A DNA stretch of 64,000 nucleotides from Novosphingobium sp. ST904 (GTDB taxonomy: Bacteria; Pseudomonadota; Alphaproteobacteria; Sphingomonadales; Sphingomonadaceae): assembly GCF_001298105.1 (NCBI RefSeq), contig NZ_LGJH01000135.1, positions 1 to 64,000 of the forward strand, read 5' to 3'. The first letter of the stretch is position 1, and each line of letters begins with the position of its first letter. Positions 1 to 8,468 of the stretch are shown piece after piece. The translations under genes were made by a program, and so were the position numbers. The notes under the pieces are model-generated. The model worked only from the letters and a program-made list of their open reading frames with translations, ran no database searches and was not told where the DNA came from.

Positions 1-1
1 C

Positions 2-481
2 GCGGCCTCGACTACCGGATGGGATGATGCCGGCGCCGCCCCCTCCCCCGCCGCGCCTCTCCCGCTCTTGCGGCCGGACGCATTCACCCGCGCAAAAGGC
101 TGGCGGCTGATTGACGGCCTCGGGCGTAACGGCGCGCTTCTCGCCGCCGGTTCGCCTTCCGCCCCGGCGCGCGCATCCGTCACCCTGCCTGCCGGAAACT
201 GGCGCGCCGTGATCGACCTGCTGCCCGCCTATCCGTCCGACAACGGAGACGTGCTGCGTCTCACCGTCCGCATCGACGGCGCGGCGCAGACCCTCGAAAT
301 TCCGCGCCGCACCGGCGACCGGGACTGGGCCATGGCCGTGCTCGACAACCGCATCGCCATGCCGCTCGCCCCAACGCTCGGCGCGGGTCGCCATGAGGTT
401 TCGCTCGAAGCCGGCGATCCCGCCGTGAAGATCGAGGCCATTCGTTTCATACCTGCTGACAAGACAATTACTCCGACTTAA
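2..481 (+). CDS. C-terminal part of a probable GH115 alpha-glucuronidase (5' end outside window)
   Basis: The frame is open from the first bases of the window and stops at 479-481, so only the last ~159 residues are visible. The segment from about residue 25 (FTRAKGWRLIDGLGRNG...) through NWRAVIDLLP and AGRHEVSLEAGDP reads like the beta-sandwich C-terminal domain found at the end of GH115 enzymes, which remove (4-O-methyl)glucuronic acid from xylan. That catalytic role is family knowledge; no catalytic residues lie in this fragment. A GPH sugar symporter follows 54 bases downstream, and GH3 enzymes lie further on, which fits xylan use. It could be the accessory domain of another large secreted glycosidase, because this beta-sandwich alone is weakly diagnostic. 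Confidence 0.5.
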   Translation, partial: AASTTGWDDAGAAPSPAAPLPLLRPDAFTRAKGWRLIDGLGRNGALLAAGSPSAPARASVTLPAGNWRAVIDLLPAYPSDNGDVLRLTVRIDGAAQTLEIPRRTGDRDWAMAVLDNRIAMPLAPTLGAGRHEVSLEAGDPAVKIEAIRFIPADKTITPT

Positions 482-535
482 TAGTCGAAACCAATCGGTC
501 CGCCCACGAAGGCGAACCGCGCGAAGAACAAGACG

Positions 536-1933
536 GTGAAGGATCCTGTAGTGCCCCAGAGCCCTGATACGGCCGTGCGTCCCGTGCGCCTCCGAAACTA
601 CCTCGCCTATGGCTCCAACGACGTGCTCGGGGCCGGGTCGATGGCGGTCATCTCGGGCTGGGTGCTCATTTTCTACACGCAATTCTGCGGGCTTTCGGCG
701 GGGCAGGCTGCCACCATCTTCGCCGTGGCGCGCGTGCTCGATGCCTTTGCATCGCCGATGATCGGCTATATCTCCGACCACTTCGGCACGACCGCGCTGG
801 GCCGCCGTTTCGGGCGGCGGCGTTTCTTCATCCTCGCCGCGATCCCGCTCCTGCCCAGTTTCGGCCTGATGTGGCTGCCGGGCCAGAGCTTCTGGTACTA
901 CCTCGTCAGTTACGTGCTGTTCGAACTGGTCTACGCGATGGAGATCATCCCGTTCGAGACCCTCGCCGCGGAGATGTCGAGCGACTACCGCACCAAGGCG
1001 AAGTTCGCGGGCTGGCGCATCCTGTTCGGACAGGCCGCGGCGATCCTCGCCGGTTTCCTGCCGCTCTGGCTGATCGAGGCGCTGGGCCGGGACAGTGCGG
1101 ACACGTTCTTCTACATGGGCCTGATCTTCGCCGCACTGTTCATGGTGACGGCGGCGATGCTCTATCTGTTCAGCTGGGAACGTCACATGCCGGGCGGTGT
1201 CCCCCTCCCCGCCGAACAGCGCCATTCGGCCAGCCCGCTGGACGCGCTGAAGGCGCTTTACCGCAACCTGTTCTCCACCATGCGCATCCGCGCCTTCCGC
1301 CTGCATCTGGGCATGTACCTGGGTGGCTACATCAGCCAGGACGTGTTCAACGCGGCCTTCACCTTCTTCGTGATCTTCGCGCTGGCAGGCACCACCGCGA
1401 TCGCCTCCGGTCTGCTCGGCACCATGTACATCGTGCAGTTCGTGGCCGTCATCATCGCCATCAACATGGCCCTGCGCGCCTCTCCCAGCCGGGCCTACCA
1501 GATCGCCGCCGCCAGCTTCGGCGCGGGCGCGCTCACCCTGATCGGGCTGTGGGCCATGGGCATCACGGCAACGAGCCATACGATCTGGCTGTCGATCGGA
1601 CTGGCAGGGCTGGGGCGCGGCGCGCTCAACTACATCCCCTGGGCAACCTACAACTACATGGCCGACGTGGACGAGATCGTCACCGGCACCCGCCGCGAAG
1701 GCAGCTTCGCAGGCGTCATGACTTTCGTGCGCAAGGCCACGCAGGCGGCCGCGGTGGCGGGCGTGGGCTTCGTGATGCAGGCCGGCGGCTTCGTTTCCGG
1801 CGCGGCGCAGCAGTCCGACGGCGCGATCCGCACCATCGCGGTGCTGCTCGGGCTGGGGACCGTGGGAATGCTGGTCTTCGGGGTGATCGTCTCGCTGCGC
1901 TTCCGGCTTTCGCCCGCAACTCACGCCTGCTGA
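536..1933 (+). CDS. MFS sugar symporter, GPH (glycoside-pentoside-hexuronide) family
   Basis: Inner-membrane cation symporter of the GPH/MFS_2 type, expected to import glycosides, pentosides or hexuronides released by the neighbouring glycosidases. About 465 residues with some 11-12 hydrophobic segments; the N-terminus (RNYLAYGSNDVLGAGS) and the loop DHFGTTALGRRFGRRR are typical of the family. GTG at 536 is chosen because it gives a full N-terminus; GTG at 551 is an alternative and no strong ribosome site decides. The frame stops early: the family's C-terminal tail is found intact in another frame immediately after the stop (1933-2103), so a single missing base near 1925 has probably truncated the protein by about 56 residues. 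The substrate is inferred from context (GH115-like gene upstream). Confidence 0.85.
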   Translation: MKDPVVPQSPDTAVRPVRLRNYLAYGSNDVLGAGSMAVISGWVLIFYTQFCGLSAGQAATIFAVARVLDAFASPMIGYISDHFGTTALGRRFGRRRFFILAAIPLLPSFGLMWLPGQSFWYYLVSYVLFELVYAMEIIPFETLAAEMSSDYRTKAKFAGWRILFGQAAAILAGFLPLWLIEALGRDSADTFFYMGLIFAALFMVTAAMLYLFSWERHMPGGVPLPAEQRHSASPLDALKALYRNLFSTMRIRAFRLHLGMYLGGYISQDVFNAAFTFFVIFALAGTTAIASGLLGTMYIVQFVAVIIAINMALRASPSRAYQIAAASFGAGALTLIGLWAMGITATSHTIWLSIGLAGLGRGALNYIPWATYNYMADVDEIVTGTRREGSFAGVMTFVRKATQAAAVAGVGFVMQAGGFVSGAAQQSDGAIRTIAVLLGLGTVGMLVFGVIVSLRFRLSPATHAC

Positions 1934-2103
1934 TGCACGAGATCGAACACTTGCGCTCGGGCGCCCGCACGCCGACCAGCCCCGAGGCGCAGGCCGTGGT
2001 GGAGGACCTGTCGGGCTGGCGCTACGACCAGCTCTGGGGCCGCAATTCGCTGGTCCGGCACGATGAATGCGGCAGCGAAGTCGGCAAACCCGCCGGGGCT
2101 TGA
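1933..2103 (+). other. Frame-displaced C-terminal tail of the upstream GPH symporter
   Basis: This 56-codon frame begins with an ATG overlapping the symporter stop (TGATG) and reads MHEIEHLRSG...EAQAVVEDLSGW.YDQLWGRN. That is the cytoplasmic tail expected at the end of sphingomonad and xanthomonad GPH sugar symporters. It is unlikely to be an independent gene. Adding one base within ACTCACGC|CTGCTG near 1925 would fuse it in frame with the transporter. Confidence 0.7.
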
Positions 2104-2115
2104 AAAGCTTACGAC

Positions 2116-2556
2116 CTAGTCGTTCGCGGACTGGCTCCGCATCGCCTGTTCGACAAAACTGACCGCGTCGGCAACGCTGATGGTGAAGACGCCGCCACGG
2201 GCCTCTTTCCATTGCGCCATGCCCGGCCCGGCGTCGGGAAAGGCCGGGTTGGCGGAGGCCAGCTTCGTCACGCTCATATCCAGCGCGGACTTCGAGAACG
2301 GTGCGTGCTGCAGTTCACCGCCGACCGGCAACCCTTCGAAATGCAGGCCGATAATGCTGACGTGATAGACGATGGGCAATCCTGCCGATTCCGGCTCGCG
2401 TTCGATCTTCTGGATTTTCAGGAGCGAGCCGGCGTCTTGCGGGCGGGTACGATATTCCCACACCTGACCCTCGGTATAGGCGCGATCCTGCGGAGCGGCT
2501 CCGGTCAGGCCCAGGCTCATGACGAGCCCGGCGCATAGCAACCCAATAAAGCGCAT
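2116..2556 (-). CDS. Small secreted protein of unknown function
   Basis: A 146-residue protein with a clear signal peptide (MRFIGLLCAGLVMSLGLTGAA) and a short mature domain containing GQVWEYRTRPQDAGSLLKIQKIE, so it is probably periplasmic. The start at 2556 is supported by AGGGGAAG just upstream on the minus strand; longer readings of the frame run into the IclR gene. It lies 76 bases downstream of the IclR-type regulator on the same strand and may be co-transcribed with it. I do not recognise a named family and see no catalytic motif. The repeated pattern of short beta-strand-like stretches would suit a small beta-rich periplasmic protein, but that is a guess. Confidence 0.7.
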   Translation of the reverse strand: MRFIGLLCAGLVMSLGLTGAAPQDRAYTEGQVWEYRTRPQDAGSLLKIQKIEREPESAGLPIVYHVSIIGLHFEGLPVGGELQHAPFSKSALDMSVTKLASANPAFPDAGPGMAQWKEARGGVFTISVADAVSFVEQAMRSQSAND

Positions 2557-2632
2557 GTGCTTCCCCTTGGCGGCATGGATAAATTCGGCGCAGCCCCGAT
2601 CGAACTGTGCGAACGCCGCTGCTTGCCCGCCC

Positions 2633-3412
2633 CTATCCGCGCGGCGCGCGATAGCCCACCGCTGCGCCGATCTGTCCCGCAGTGGCGACGATGGCGGCGA
2701 CGAGATCGTCGACGATGTCGTCCGTGAGGTAGTGGGCCGCGCTGGCGATCGAGATCGCGATGCAGATCTGGCGCCGCGCGTCGCGGATCGGCACCGCGAT
2801 CGAGCGCACGCCGTCACCCAGTTCGCTGTCATGGAGCACATAGCCGCGCGCCTTGTGCTCGCGCATCAGGGCGACGTATTCCTTCACCGCCTTCGCCGGG
2901 ACCTTGCCGCCATTGGCGTCGCGGTAGAGGTCTTCCCAGATCTTTTCATCCTCATCCAGCAGCAACGCCTTGCCCAGGCCGGTTTCGGCGATGGGGCGGC
3001 GATCGCCCGGCGCGGTGGCCACGCGCAGGCGCTGGCGGCCGGTCACACGGTCAAGGTGCCGGGACCAGTCTCCCTCGCGCTTGCCCACGAAGACGCAGAA
3101 GCCGGTCTCTTCCGAAAGCTTTTCCATGAAGGGGCGGGCCACGCGCACATAGTCGATCTGCTCGGTGGCCATCACGCCCAGTTCGAGCAGCTTGGGGCCA
3201 AGGCCGAACCCGTCGTTCGTGACGGAGAGATAGCCGCGCGATTTCAGCGCCTGCACCAGCCGGTGTGCGGTGGTCTTGCTCATGCCCAGCTTGCGGGCGA
3301 GGTCGGCGGCGCGGATCGGTCCGCCGATCACTTCGTCCATGATGTCGAGCGCGCGCATCAGCGTCTGCGTGCCCTTGACCTCGACTTCGGGTTTATCGTC
3401 GCGAGGTGTCAT
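2633..3412 (-). CDS. IclR-family transcriptional regulator
   Basis: About 259 residues with the family layout: an N-terminal winged helix (ADLARKLGMSKTTAHRLVQAL, followed by the wing SRGYLSVTNDGFGLG) and a C-terminal effector-binding domain containing TGFCVFVGKREGD, AETGLGKALL and GVRSIAVPIRD. IclR proteins usually regulate catabolic operons, often for sugar acids or aromatics, and bind a small ligand in the C-terminal domain. It is transcribed away from the GST gene, with the small secreted protein downstream. I chose ATG at 3412 (MTPRDDKPEVEVKGTQTL); ATG at 3439 is possible. The target is not evident, but the GPH symporter and GH115-like gene nearby make a hexuronate regulon plausible. Confidence 0.9.
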   Translation of the reverse strand: MTPRDDKPEVEVKGTQTLMRALDIMDEVIGGPIRAADLARKLGMSKTTAHRLVQALKSRGYLSVTNDGFGLGPKLLELGVMATEQIDYVRVARPFMEKLSEETGFCVFVGKREGDWSRHLDRVTGRQRLRVATAPGDRRPIAETGLGKALLLDEDEKIWEDLYRDANGGKVPAKAVKEYVALMREHKARGYVLHDSELGDGVRSIAVPIRDARRQICIAISIASAAHYLTDDIVDDLVAAIVATAGQIGAAVGYRAPRG

Positions 3413-3643
3413 AGTTCCCGTCTTTCCGGAGAGACTCATCCCCTGGGATGCCCACTTTGCGGGACGTGACTCCAATTGTTCCACCAAGCTCTATACCGTC
3501 CGGCGCCACCGTCAATGGGGCGCCCGGCAGGTTGGCCCGCCATGGCGGTAAATGCCGGCCACCGGGCGGCGCGGCACCTTGTTGCGCCGCCCGCGTTATG
3601 ATCGCGGCGCCTCATGACCCGGCGCCCGCTGGAGGAAAGACCG

Positions 3644-4330
3644 ATGATCGCAGTCCACCATCTGGAGAATTCACGCTCGCAGCGCATCCTCTGGTTGCTG
3701 GAGGAACTCGGCCTACCCTACCGCGTGGTGCATTACGCGCGCGACAAGGCGACGATGCTCGCCCCGCCGGAACTGCGCGCGGTGCACCCGCTCGGCAAAT
3801 CGCCGGTCATCGTCGACGAGGATGCCGGGGGCGGGCCTCTCACCATCGCCGAAACCGGTGCGATCATCGAATACCTCGTCGGGAAGGCGGACGGGAGGCT
3901 GGGTGTGCCGGAGGCACAAATCGGGGCTGTGCCGGAGGCACAAGGCGCAAGCGCGCCGGAGGCACGGGAGGCCGCGCTGCGCTATCGCTATTACCTGCAC
4001 TATGCCGAAGGCTCGCTCATGCCGCCGCTGCTCATCAAGCTGGTGCTCGGCATGATCCCGGTGGTCGGCGGCTTCGCGCAGAAGAAGGTCCAGCCGATGA
4101 TCGACGTCCACCTCGATTTCGTGGAAAGCGAACTCGCCTCCCGCCCCTGGTTCGCCGGCGATGCCTTCACCGCCGCCGACGTGATGATGAGCTTCCCGCT
4201 GGAGGCCGCGCGCGACCGGGCCGGGCTGGACGCCTCGCGCCCGGCAACGACGGCCTGGCTGGCAAAGATCCATGCGCGCCCCGCCTATCAGGCCGCGCTG
4301 GCGGCGGGCGGCCCCTATCGCTACGCCTGA
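3644..4330 (+). CDS. Glutathione S-transferase
   Basis: A 228-residue cytosolic GST. The N-terminal thioredoxin-fold domain includes NSRSQRILWLLEELGLPY and the glutathione-contact stretch HPLGKSPVI...TIAETGAIIEYL, and the all-helical C-terminal domain carries FVESELASRPWFAGDAFTAADV. Substrate and reaction (glutathione conjugation or peroxide reduction) cannot be read from sequence. GGAGGAAAG sits 5-6 bases upstream of ATG 3644, so this start is preferred to an in-frame ATG 30 bases earlier. Odd feature: the linker between the domains carries a three-fold 24-base tandem repeat that adds PEAQ-type octapeptides (see the repeat entry), an insertion most GSTs lack. Confidence 0.92.
   Translation: MIAVHHLENSRSQRILWLLEELGLPYRVVHYARDKATMLAPPELRAVHPLGKSPVIVDEDAGGGPLTIAETGAIIEYLVGKADGRLGVPEAQIGAVPEAQGASAPEAREAALRYRYYLHYAEGSLMPPLLIKLVLGMIPVVGGFAQKKVQPMIDVHLDFVESELASRPWFAGDAFTAADVMMSFPLEAARDRAGLDASRPATTAWLAKIHARPAYQAALAAGGPYRYA
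3904..3966 (+). repeat. Three-copy 24-bp tandem repeat with palindromic core, inside the GST gene
   Basis: Units start at 3904, 3928 and 3952 with a 24-base period. The first two contain the palindrome TGTGCCGGAGGCACA; the third has a diverged left arm (GCGCCGGAGGCAC). They encode V/A-PEAQ-type octapeptides in the interdomain linker of the GST, keeping the frame because 24 is a multiple of three. Confidence 0.85.
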
Positions 4331-4438
4331 GTTCGCGGGCCTGCGGAAGGACTTCTAGGGCGTGCGCCGCTGTGCCATAGGAGCGGGGCAACACCTGCGC
4401 GGAAGGAATGCCCCCTGCTCCCGAGCAAGACCCAGATC

Positions 4439-5731
4439 GTGATCGTCGGCGGCGGTGCCGCCGGACTGGAACTCGCCGCCAAGCTCGGCGCCCGTTACGG
4501 CCGCAAGCGCCACGACATCATCCTGGTGGACCGCAACCGGACGCATATCTGGAAACCGCTGCTCCATGAGGTGGCGACCGGCTCGCTTGACGCCAATCTC
4601 GACGAGGTGGGCTATCGCAGCCACTGCCACCGCTGGGGCTATCGCTATTTCTACGGCACGCTCTCGGGGATCGACCGCACGAACCGCCGCGTCCACCTCG
4701 CCGCGGTGCAGGACGAAAAGGGGCGCGAAGTGCTTGCCCCGCATTCGATCCGCTACGATTACCTGGTGCTGGCCTTCGGCTCCGTCACCAACGACTTCGG
4801 CACGCCCGGTGTTGCCGAGAACTGCACTTTCCTCGACAGCCGCGCGCAGGCCGACCGTTTCCGCGACAAGCTGCTGGACCAGTGCCTGCGCGTCTCGCGC
4901 GCGATGACCGCCGATCCGGCCAGCGATGCGCGGGTCAAGGTGGCGATCGTCGGCGGCGGAGCAACCGGGGTGGAACTGGCCGCCGAACTGTTCAACGCCG
5001 CCGATGCACTGGGATATTACGGGCTCGAAGTGTTCGACCGGGGCCGCCTTGACGTGACTCTCGTCGAAGCCGGCCCCCGCATCCTGCCGCAATTGCCGGA
5101 CCGGCTGGCCGGAGCCGCGCATCAGGAACTGGAAACGCTGGGGGTGCGCGTCCTTGTCGATACGCCCATCGTCGAATCCACCGCCGAAGGAATGGTCACG
5201 CGCTCGGGAGAGCGGATCGACGCCGACCTTCAGGTCTGGGCGGCGGGCGTGAAGGCCCAGCCCATCGCCGAGGGCCTTGGCGGGCTGGAACTTGCCAGAT
5301 CGGGCCAGATCGTGGTCCGCCCCACCCTGCAAAGCGCCACTGACGACAGGATTTTCGCCATCGGCGACTGCGCCTCCTGCATCCTGCCGGGCCGCGACCG
5401 GCCGATCCCGCCGCGCGCGCAGGCGGCGCACCAGATGGCGGACGCCGCCTTCGCGAACCTCAAACGCGCGATGGAAGGCAAGCCGCTCGTCGATTTCGTC
5501 TACAAGGACCATGGTTCGCTGGTGTCGCTGAGCCGGTTCTCGACCGTGGGCACGCTCATGGGCAATCTGGTGGGCGGCCGCATGGCGGTGGAAGGGCGGC
5601 TCGCCCGGTTCATCTACCTATCGCTGTACCGGATGCACCTGCTGGCGATCCATGGCTGGATCAAGGGTTCGGCGCTGATCGCGGTCAGCCACGTCAACCG
5701 CATCGTCCGCCCCCGCCTGAAGCTACACTAG
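4439..5731 (+). CDS. ndh: Type II NADH:quinone oxidoreductase (NDH-2)
   Basis: Single-subunit, membrane-associated flavoprotein that passes electrons from NADH to quinone without proton pumping. About 430 residues: an FAD-binding dinucleotide fold at the extreme N-terminus (VGGGAAGLELAAKLG), an NADH-binding fold near residue 165 (VAIVGGGATGVELAAEL), the second FAD contact IFAIGDCASC, and the quinone-side motif PPRAQAAHQMA. The C-terminal ~60 residues are the amphipathic membrane-contact part. The GTG at 4439 lies inside the first beta strand with no ribosome site. An ATG at 4408 just after GGAAGGA is out of frame by one base in a CCCCC run; dropping one C would give MPLLPSKTQIVIVGGG, a more natural N-terminus. 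The true start may therefore be 4408. Confidence 0.92.
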   Translation: MIVGGGAAGLELAAKLGARYGRKRHDIILVDRNRTHIWKPLLHEVATGSLDANLDEVGYRSHCHRWGYRYFYGTLSGIDRTNRRVHLAAVQDEKGREVLAPHSIRYDYLVLAFGSVTNDFGTPGVAENCTFLDSRAQADRFRDKLLDQCLRVSRAMTADPASDARVKVAIVGGGATGVELAAELFNAADALGYYGLEVFDRGRLDVTLVEAGPRILPQLPDRLAGAAHQELETLGVRVLVDTPIVESTAEGMVTRSGERIDADLQVWAAGVKAQPIAEGLGGLELARSGQIVVRPTLQSATDDRIFAIGDCASCILPGRDRPIPPRAQAAHQMADAAFANLKRAMEGKPLVDFVYKDHGSLVSLSRFSTVGTLMGNLVGGRMAVEGRLARFIYLSLYRMHLLAIHGWIKGSALIAVSHVNRIVRPRLKLH

Positions 5732-5735
5732 ATCG

Positions 5736-6729
5736 TCAGCCAGTGGGGGCCGGCCCGCTGCTTTCGCGCCGGACCAGCTCGAACCGGAACACGGGCGCTT
5801 CGTCCGGCGCGCCCACCAGCGCATCCACGACGGCGCGCCCCATCTCCTCCAGCGGCTGACGGACCGTGGTGAGCGGCGGCCAGGTGGTGGCGCTGGCGGA
5901 CGTATCGTCGAAGCCGACGATCGACACGTCATCCGGCACGCTCAGCCCGGTGCGATGCGCATATGTGAGCACGCCCAGCGCCATGGCGTCGTTCGTGGCG
6001 AAGATCGCGGTGGGCGGCGCTTCGCCGGCGAGCAATTGCTCCCCGGCGCGAAGGCCGGAATCGAAATCGAAGCTGCCCGGCACGAACCGGACGTCCCCGG
6101 CCGGGATGCCCGCTGCTTCCAGCCCGTCCCGGAAACCCTCGACACGGGCGAGCGCCGCGCGGTGGTCCGCTGGCGGCGCGATCACGCCGATCCGGCGGTG
6201 CCCCAGTTCGATCAGGTGATCGGCGATCATCCGCCCCGCCGCCCGCTCCGGCGTGGGAATGTTGAAGCTTTCCGTCACCAGCGATCCCGCCAGCCGCGCA
6301 CAGGGCAAGTCGAGTTCCGAAAGCCTTTGCAGCAGCGCCCTGTCGTCCGACAGCGGCGGGGCCACGAATACGCCGTCGGGCCGAAGCGCCGCCACCAGCC
6401 GGTTGAGGATCTCGAAGCGCTCGTCACCGGACAGCGGCATCGGTTCGACGACGAGATGGTAGCCCAGTTCGCGGCAGCGGTTTGCCGCGCCCCACCTGGA
6501 TTGCGGAAGTGTAGCCGGGGGTGGGGTTGTTGTAGAGGAAGGCCAGCATGAACGAGCGCCCCCCGGCCAGGCGGCGCGCCGACTGATTCGGCCTGTAGCC
6601 GAGCCGGTCGATCGCTTCGGTCACCCGCGTGCGCAGATCCTCGCTCACATTCGGCGCTTTGTTGACAACGCGGGACACGGTCTTGATGGATACGCCTGCC
6701 GCGGCAGCAACGTCACGAATGCTGGTCAT
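5736..6729 (-). pseudogene. LacI-family regulator split by a frameshift
   Basis: The first part (from ATG 6729, AAGG seven bases upstream) encodes a LacI DNA-binding domain: SIRDVAAAAGVSIKTVSRVV, then the hinge helix YRPNQSARRLAGG. The frame is lost at a CCCC run (6490-6493 on the plus strand). Removing one C restores AANRCRELGYHLVVEPMP and joins it to the sugar-binding core (LRPDGVFVAPP, LGHRRIGVIAPP, AIFATNDAMALGVL, VGFDDTSAS, TTVRQPLEEMG), which stops at 5736. The rest is well conserved, so this is a recent lesion or a sequencing error. It is divergent from the intact permease at 7131, and a LacI-like operator core lies at 6877, so it probably controls that permease. It ends four bases from the convergent ndh stop. 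Confidence 0.85.
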
Positions 6730-6876
6730 TTGCAGGCCTTGCCACACAAGATTGCGGTTGAGAATGGTTTTACGGAAATTCCCGGCCGGTCTCCGGGATC
6801 GCCGCACAATCGCACCGTGAATTCCTCCCTGCAGGATTGCCTTGATCGATCGCGCATTGCACGCTAATCATCCGGT

Positions 6877-6886
6877 ACAACGTTGT
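6877..6886. promoter_or_regulatory. Predicted LacI-type operator upstream of the permease gene
   Basis: The perfect palindrome ACAACGTTGT sits in the intergenic region between the frameshifted lacI gene and the permease. It matches the usual LacI operator pattern, centred on CG and close to the TGACAACGATGTCA element found upstream of the TonB receptor. Binding by the adjacent LacI protein is inferred. Confidence 0.5.
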
Positions 6887-6914
6887 CATCTCCTCCAAAG
6901 CCGACAGCGCTGGA

Positions 6915-6964
6915 ATCCCGGGTGCGGCCCTTTCGCCGAAAGGCGAATCGATCGCACCCGGGAT
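6915..6964. repeat. Nested inverted repeat in the 400-base lacI-permease intergenic region
   Basis: Arms ATCCCGGGTGCG (6915-6926) and CGCACCCGGGAT (6953-6964) are perfect 12-mers. The 26-base loop contains a second hairpin, CCTTTCG-C-CGAAAGG. There is no T-run on either side, so it is not an obvious terminator. It could be a mobile palindromic intergenic element or an RNA leader structure upstream of the permease. The rest of 6,730-7,130 shows only the operator core at 6877 and no coding sequence. Confidence 0.6.
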
Positions 6965-7130
6965 GACAAACCAATAAGAACGACATGGGAGATATCGCGG
7001 TGCTCACCACGGCAGCCGACACCGGCTCGGGCTGAACCATCGCCCCGGACGCCCGCGCGTCCTCACCCCCACCCTTCATCCCTGAATTGGCGCGTGGAAC
7101 GCGCCCGGCAGCGCGAGTCGAGCAAAAATC

Positions 7131-8468
7131 ATGGCCTTCACGTCAGCGATCACAAGTTCCGACCCGAGCGAGGAAACCCCCGGCGGTCATGTCGACGCGC
7201 CGGAGCTGCGCTATTTCGTCATGGCGCTGTTCTTCATCTTCGGCGGCATAACCAGCCTGAACGACGTCATCATTCCCAAGCTGAAGGAGCTGTTCACGCT
7301 CAGCTACACCGAAGCGATGCTGGTGCAGTTCTGCTTCTTCACGGCCTATGCGGTGATCGGCATTCCCGGCGCGATGCTGGTACGCCGGATCGGCTACATG
7401 CGCGGGGCAGCGGCCGGGCTGGCGATCATGATCGTGGGCTGCCTGGCCTTCATTCCGGCATCGCAGACCGCCACCTACTGGCTGTTCCTCGCCGCCTACT
7501 TCGTGCTCGCGGCGGGCGTGGTGATTGTCCAGGTGGTGGCCAACCCGCTCATCAGCCTGCTGGGCAAGCCGGAAACGACCAGTTCGCGCCTGACCTTCGC
7601 GCAGGCCTTCAATTCGCTGGGCACAACCATCTTCCCGATCGCCGGCGCCGTGCTGATCCTGGGCAGCCTTGCCGCCGTTTCGGCGCACGACCTTTCCGGC
7701 GCCGCGCTCGATGCCTATCGCCGCGCCGAAAGCCAGGCGATCGTCCACGGCTATCTTGCCATTGCCGGCGCGCTCGCGCTCGTCATCGCCGCCGTCTGGG
7801 CCTTCCGCAACCGCCTGCCGCCGCAGCAGCACGGCGACCATGCAGGATTCGCCGGGTTCGACCTGCTGAAGCGCCCGCGTTTCCGCTTCGGCACACTGTG
7901 CATCTTCCTTTACGTCGGCGCCGAAGTCTCCATCGGGTCGCTGATCGTCAGCTACCTCATGCAGGACCACGTCATGGCCCTGCCGGAAAGGTCCGCCGGC
8001 AAGCTGATCGGGCTTTACTGGGGCGGTGCGATGCTGGGGCGCTTCATCGGCTCTGCCGTCCTGCGCGTCCTCGATCCCGGACGGGTGCTTGCCGTCAATG
8101 CCTTCACGGCCATCGCCCTGCTCGCGCTTTCGGTGGCGAGCACCGGCACCGTCTCGGGCTATGCGCTGCTGGCCGTGGGCCTGATGAACTCGATCATGTT
8201 CCCCACGATCTTCAGCCTCGCCTGCGAGAAGCTGGGCGCCCGCGCGGCGGACGGTTCGGGCATCATCAACGTGGCGATCTGCGGCGGCGCGCTGGTGCCG
8301 CTCGCCACCGGGGCGCTGGCAGACCTGACCGGCGGCAACCTGGGCATGGCGCTGGTTCTCCCCGCGCTGTGCTACGCGGTGATCGCCGGGTTCGGCGTGT
8401 CCGCCCGGCGACCTGCCCCGGTTCCCGAAACGGAAGCCCTCAGATCAGGGGCTTTCCCGCCGATTTGA
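7131..8468 (+). CDS. Sugar MFS permease, FucP/NagP-like (glucose/galactose/N-acetylglucosamine type)
   Basis: Intact inner-membrane permease of 445 residues with about 12 membrane segments. Diagnostic family features are RYFVMALFFIFGGITSLND near the N-terminus, VVIVQVVANPLISLLG in the fourth to fifth segment, LTFAQAFNSLGTTIFPIAGA, and LIGLYWGGAMLGRFIGSAVL in the second half. Family members import hexoses or amino sugars by proton or sodium symport; the substrate here is unknown. It is divergent from a LacI regulator, with a LacI-type operator core between them, so sugar-inducible expression is likely. The start ATG at 7131 has only a weak ribosome site. The 3' end overlaps the convergent amidohydrolase gene by 29 bases. 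Confidence 0.9.
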   Translation: MAFTSAITSSDPSEETPGGHVDAPELRYFVMALFFIFGGITSLNDVIIPKLKELFTLSYTEAMLVQFCFFTAYAVIGIPGAMLVRRIGYMRGAAAGLAIMIVGCLAFIPASQTATYWLFLAAYFVLAAGVVIVQVVANPLISLLGKPETTSSRLTFAQAFNSLGTTIFPIAGAVLILGSLAAVSAHDLSGAALDAYRRAESQAIVHGYLAIAGALALVIAAVWAFRNRLPPQQHGDHAGFAGFDLLKRPRFRFGTLCIFLYVGAEVSIGSLIVSYLMQDHVMALPERSAGKLIGLYWGGAMLGRFIGSAVLRVLDPGRVLAVNAFTAIALLALSVASTGTVSGYALLAVGLMNSIMFPTIFSLACEKLGARAADGSGIINVAICGGALVPLATGALADLTGGNLGMALVLPALCYAVIAGFGVSARRPAPVPETEALRSGAFPPI

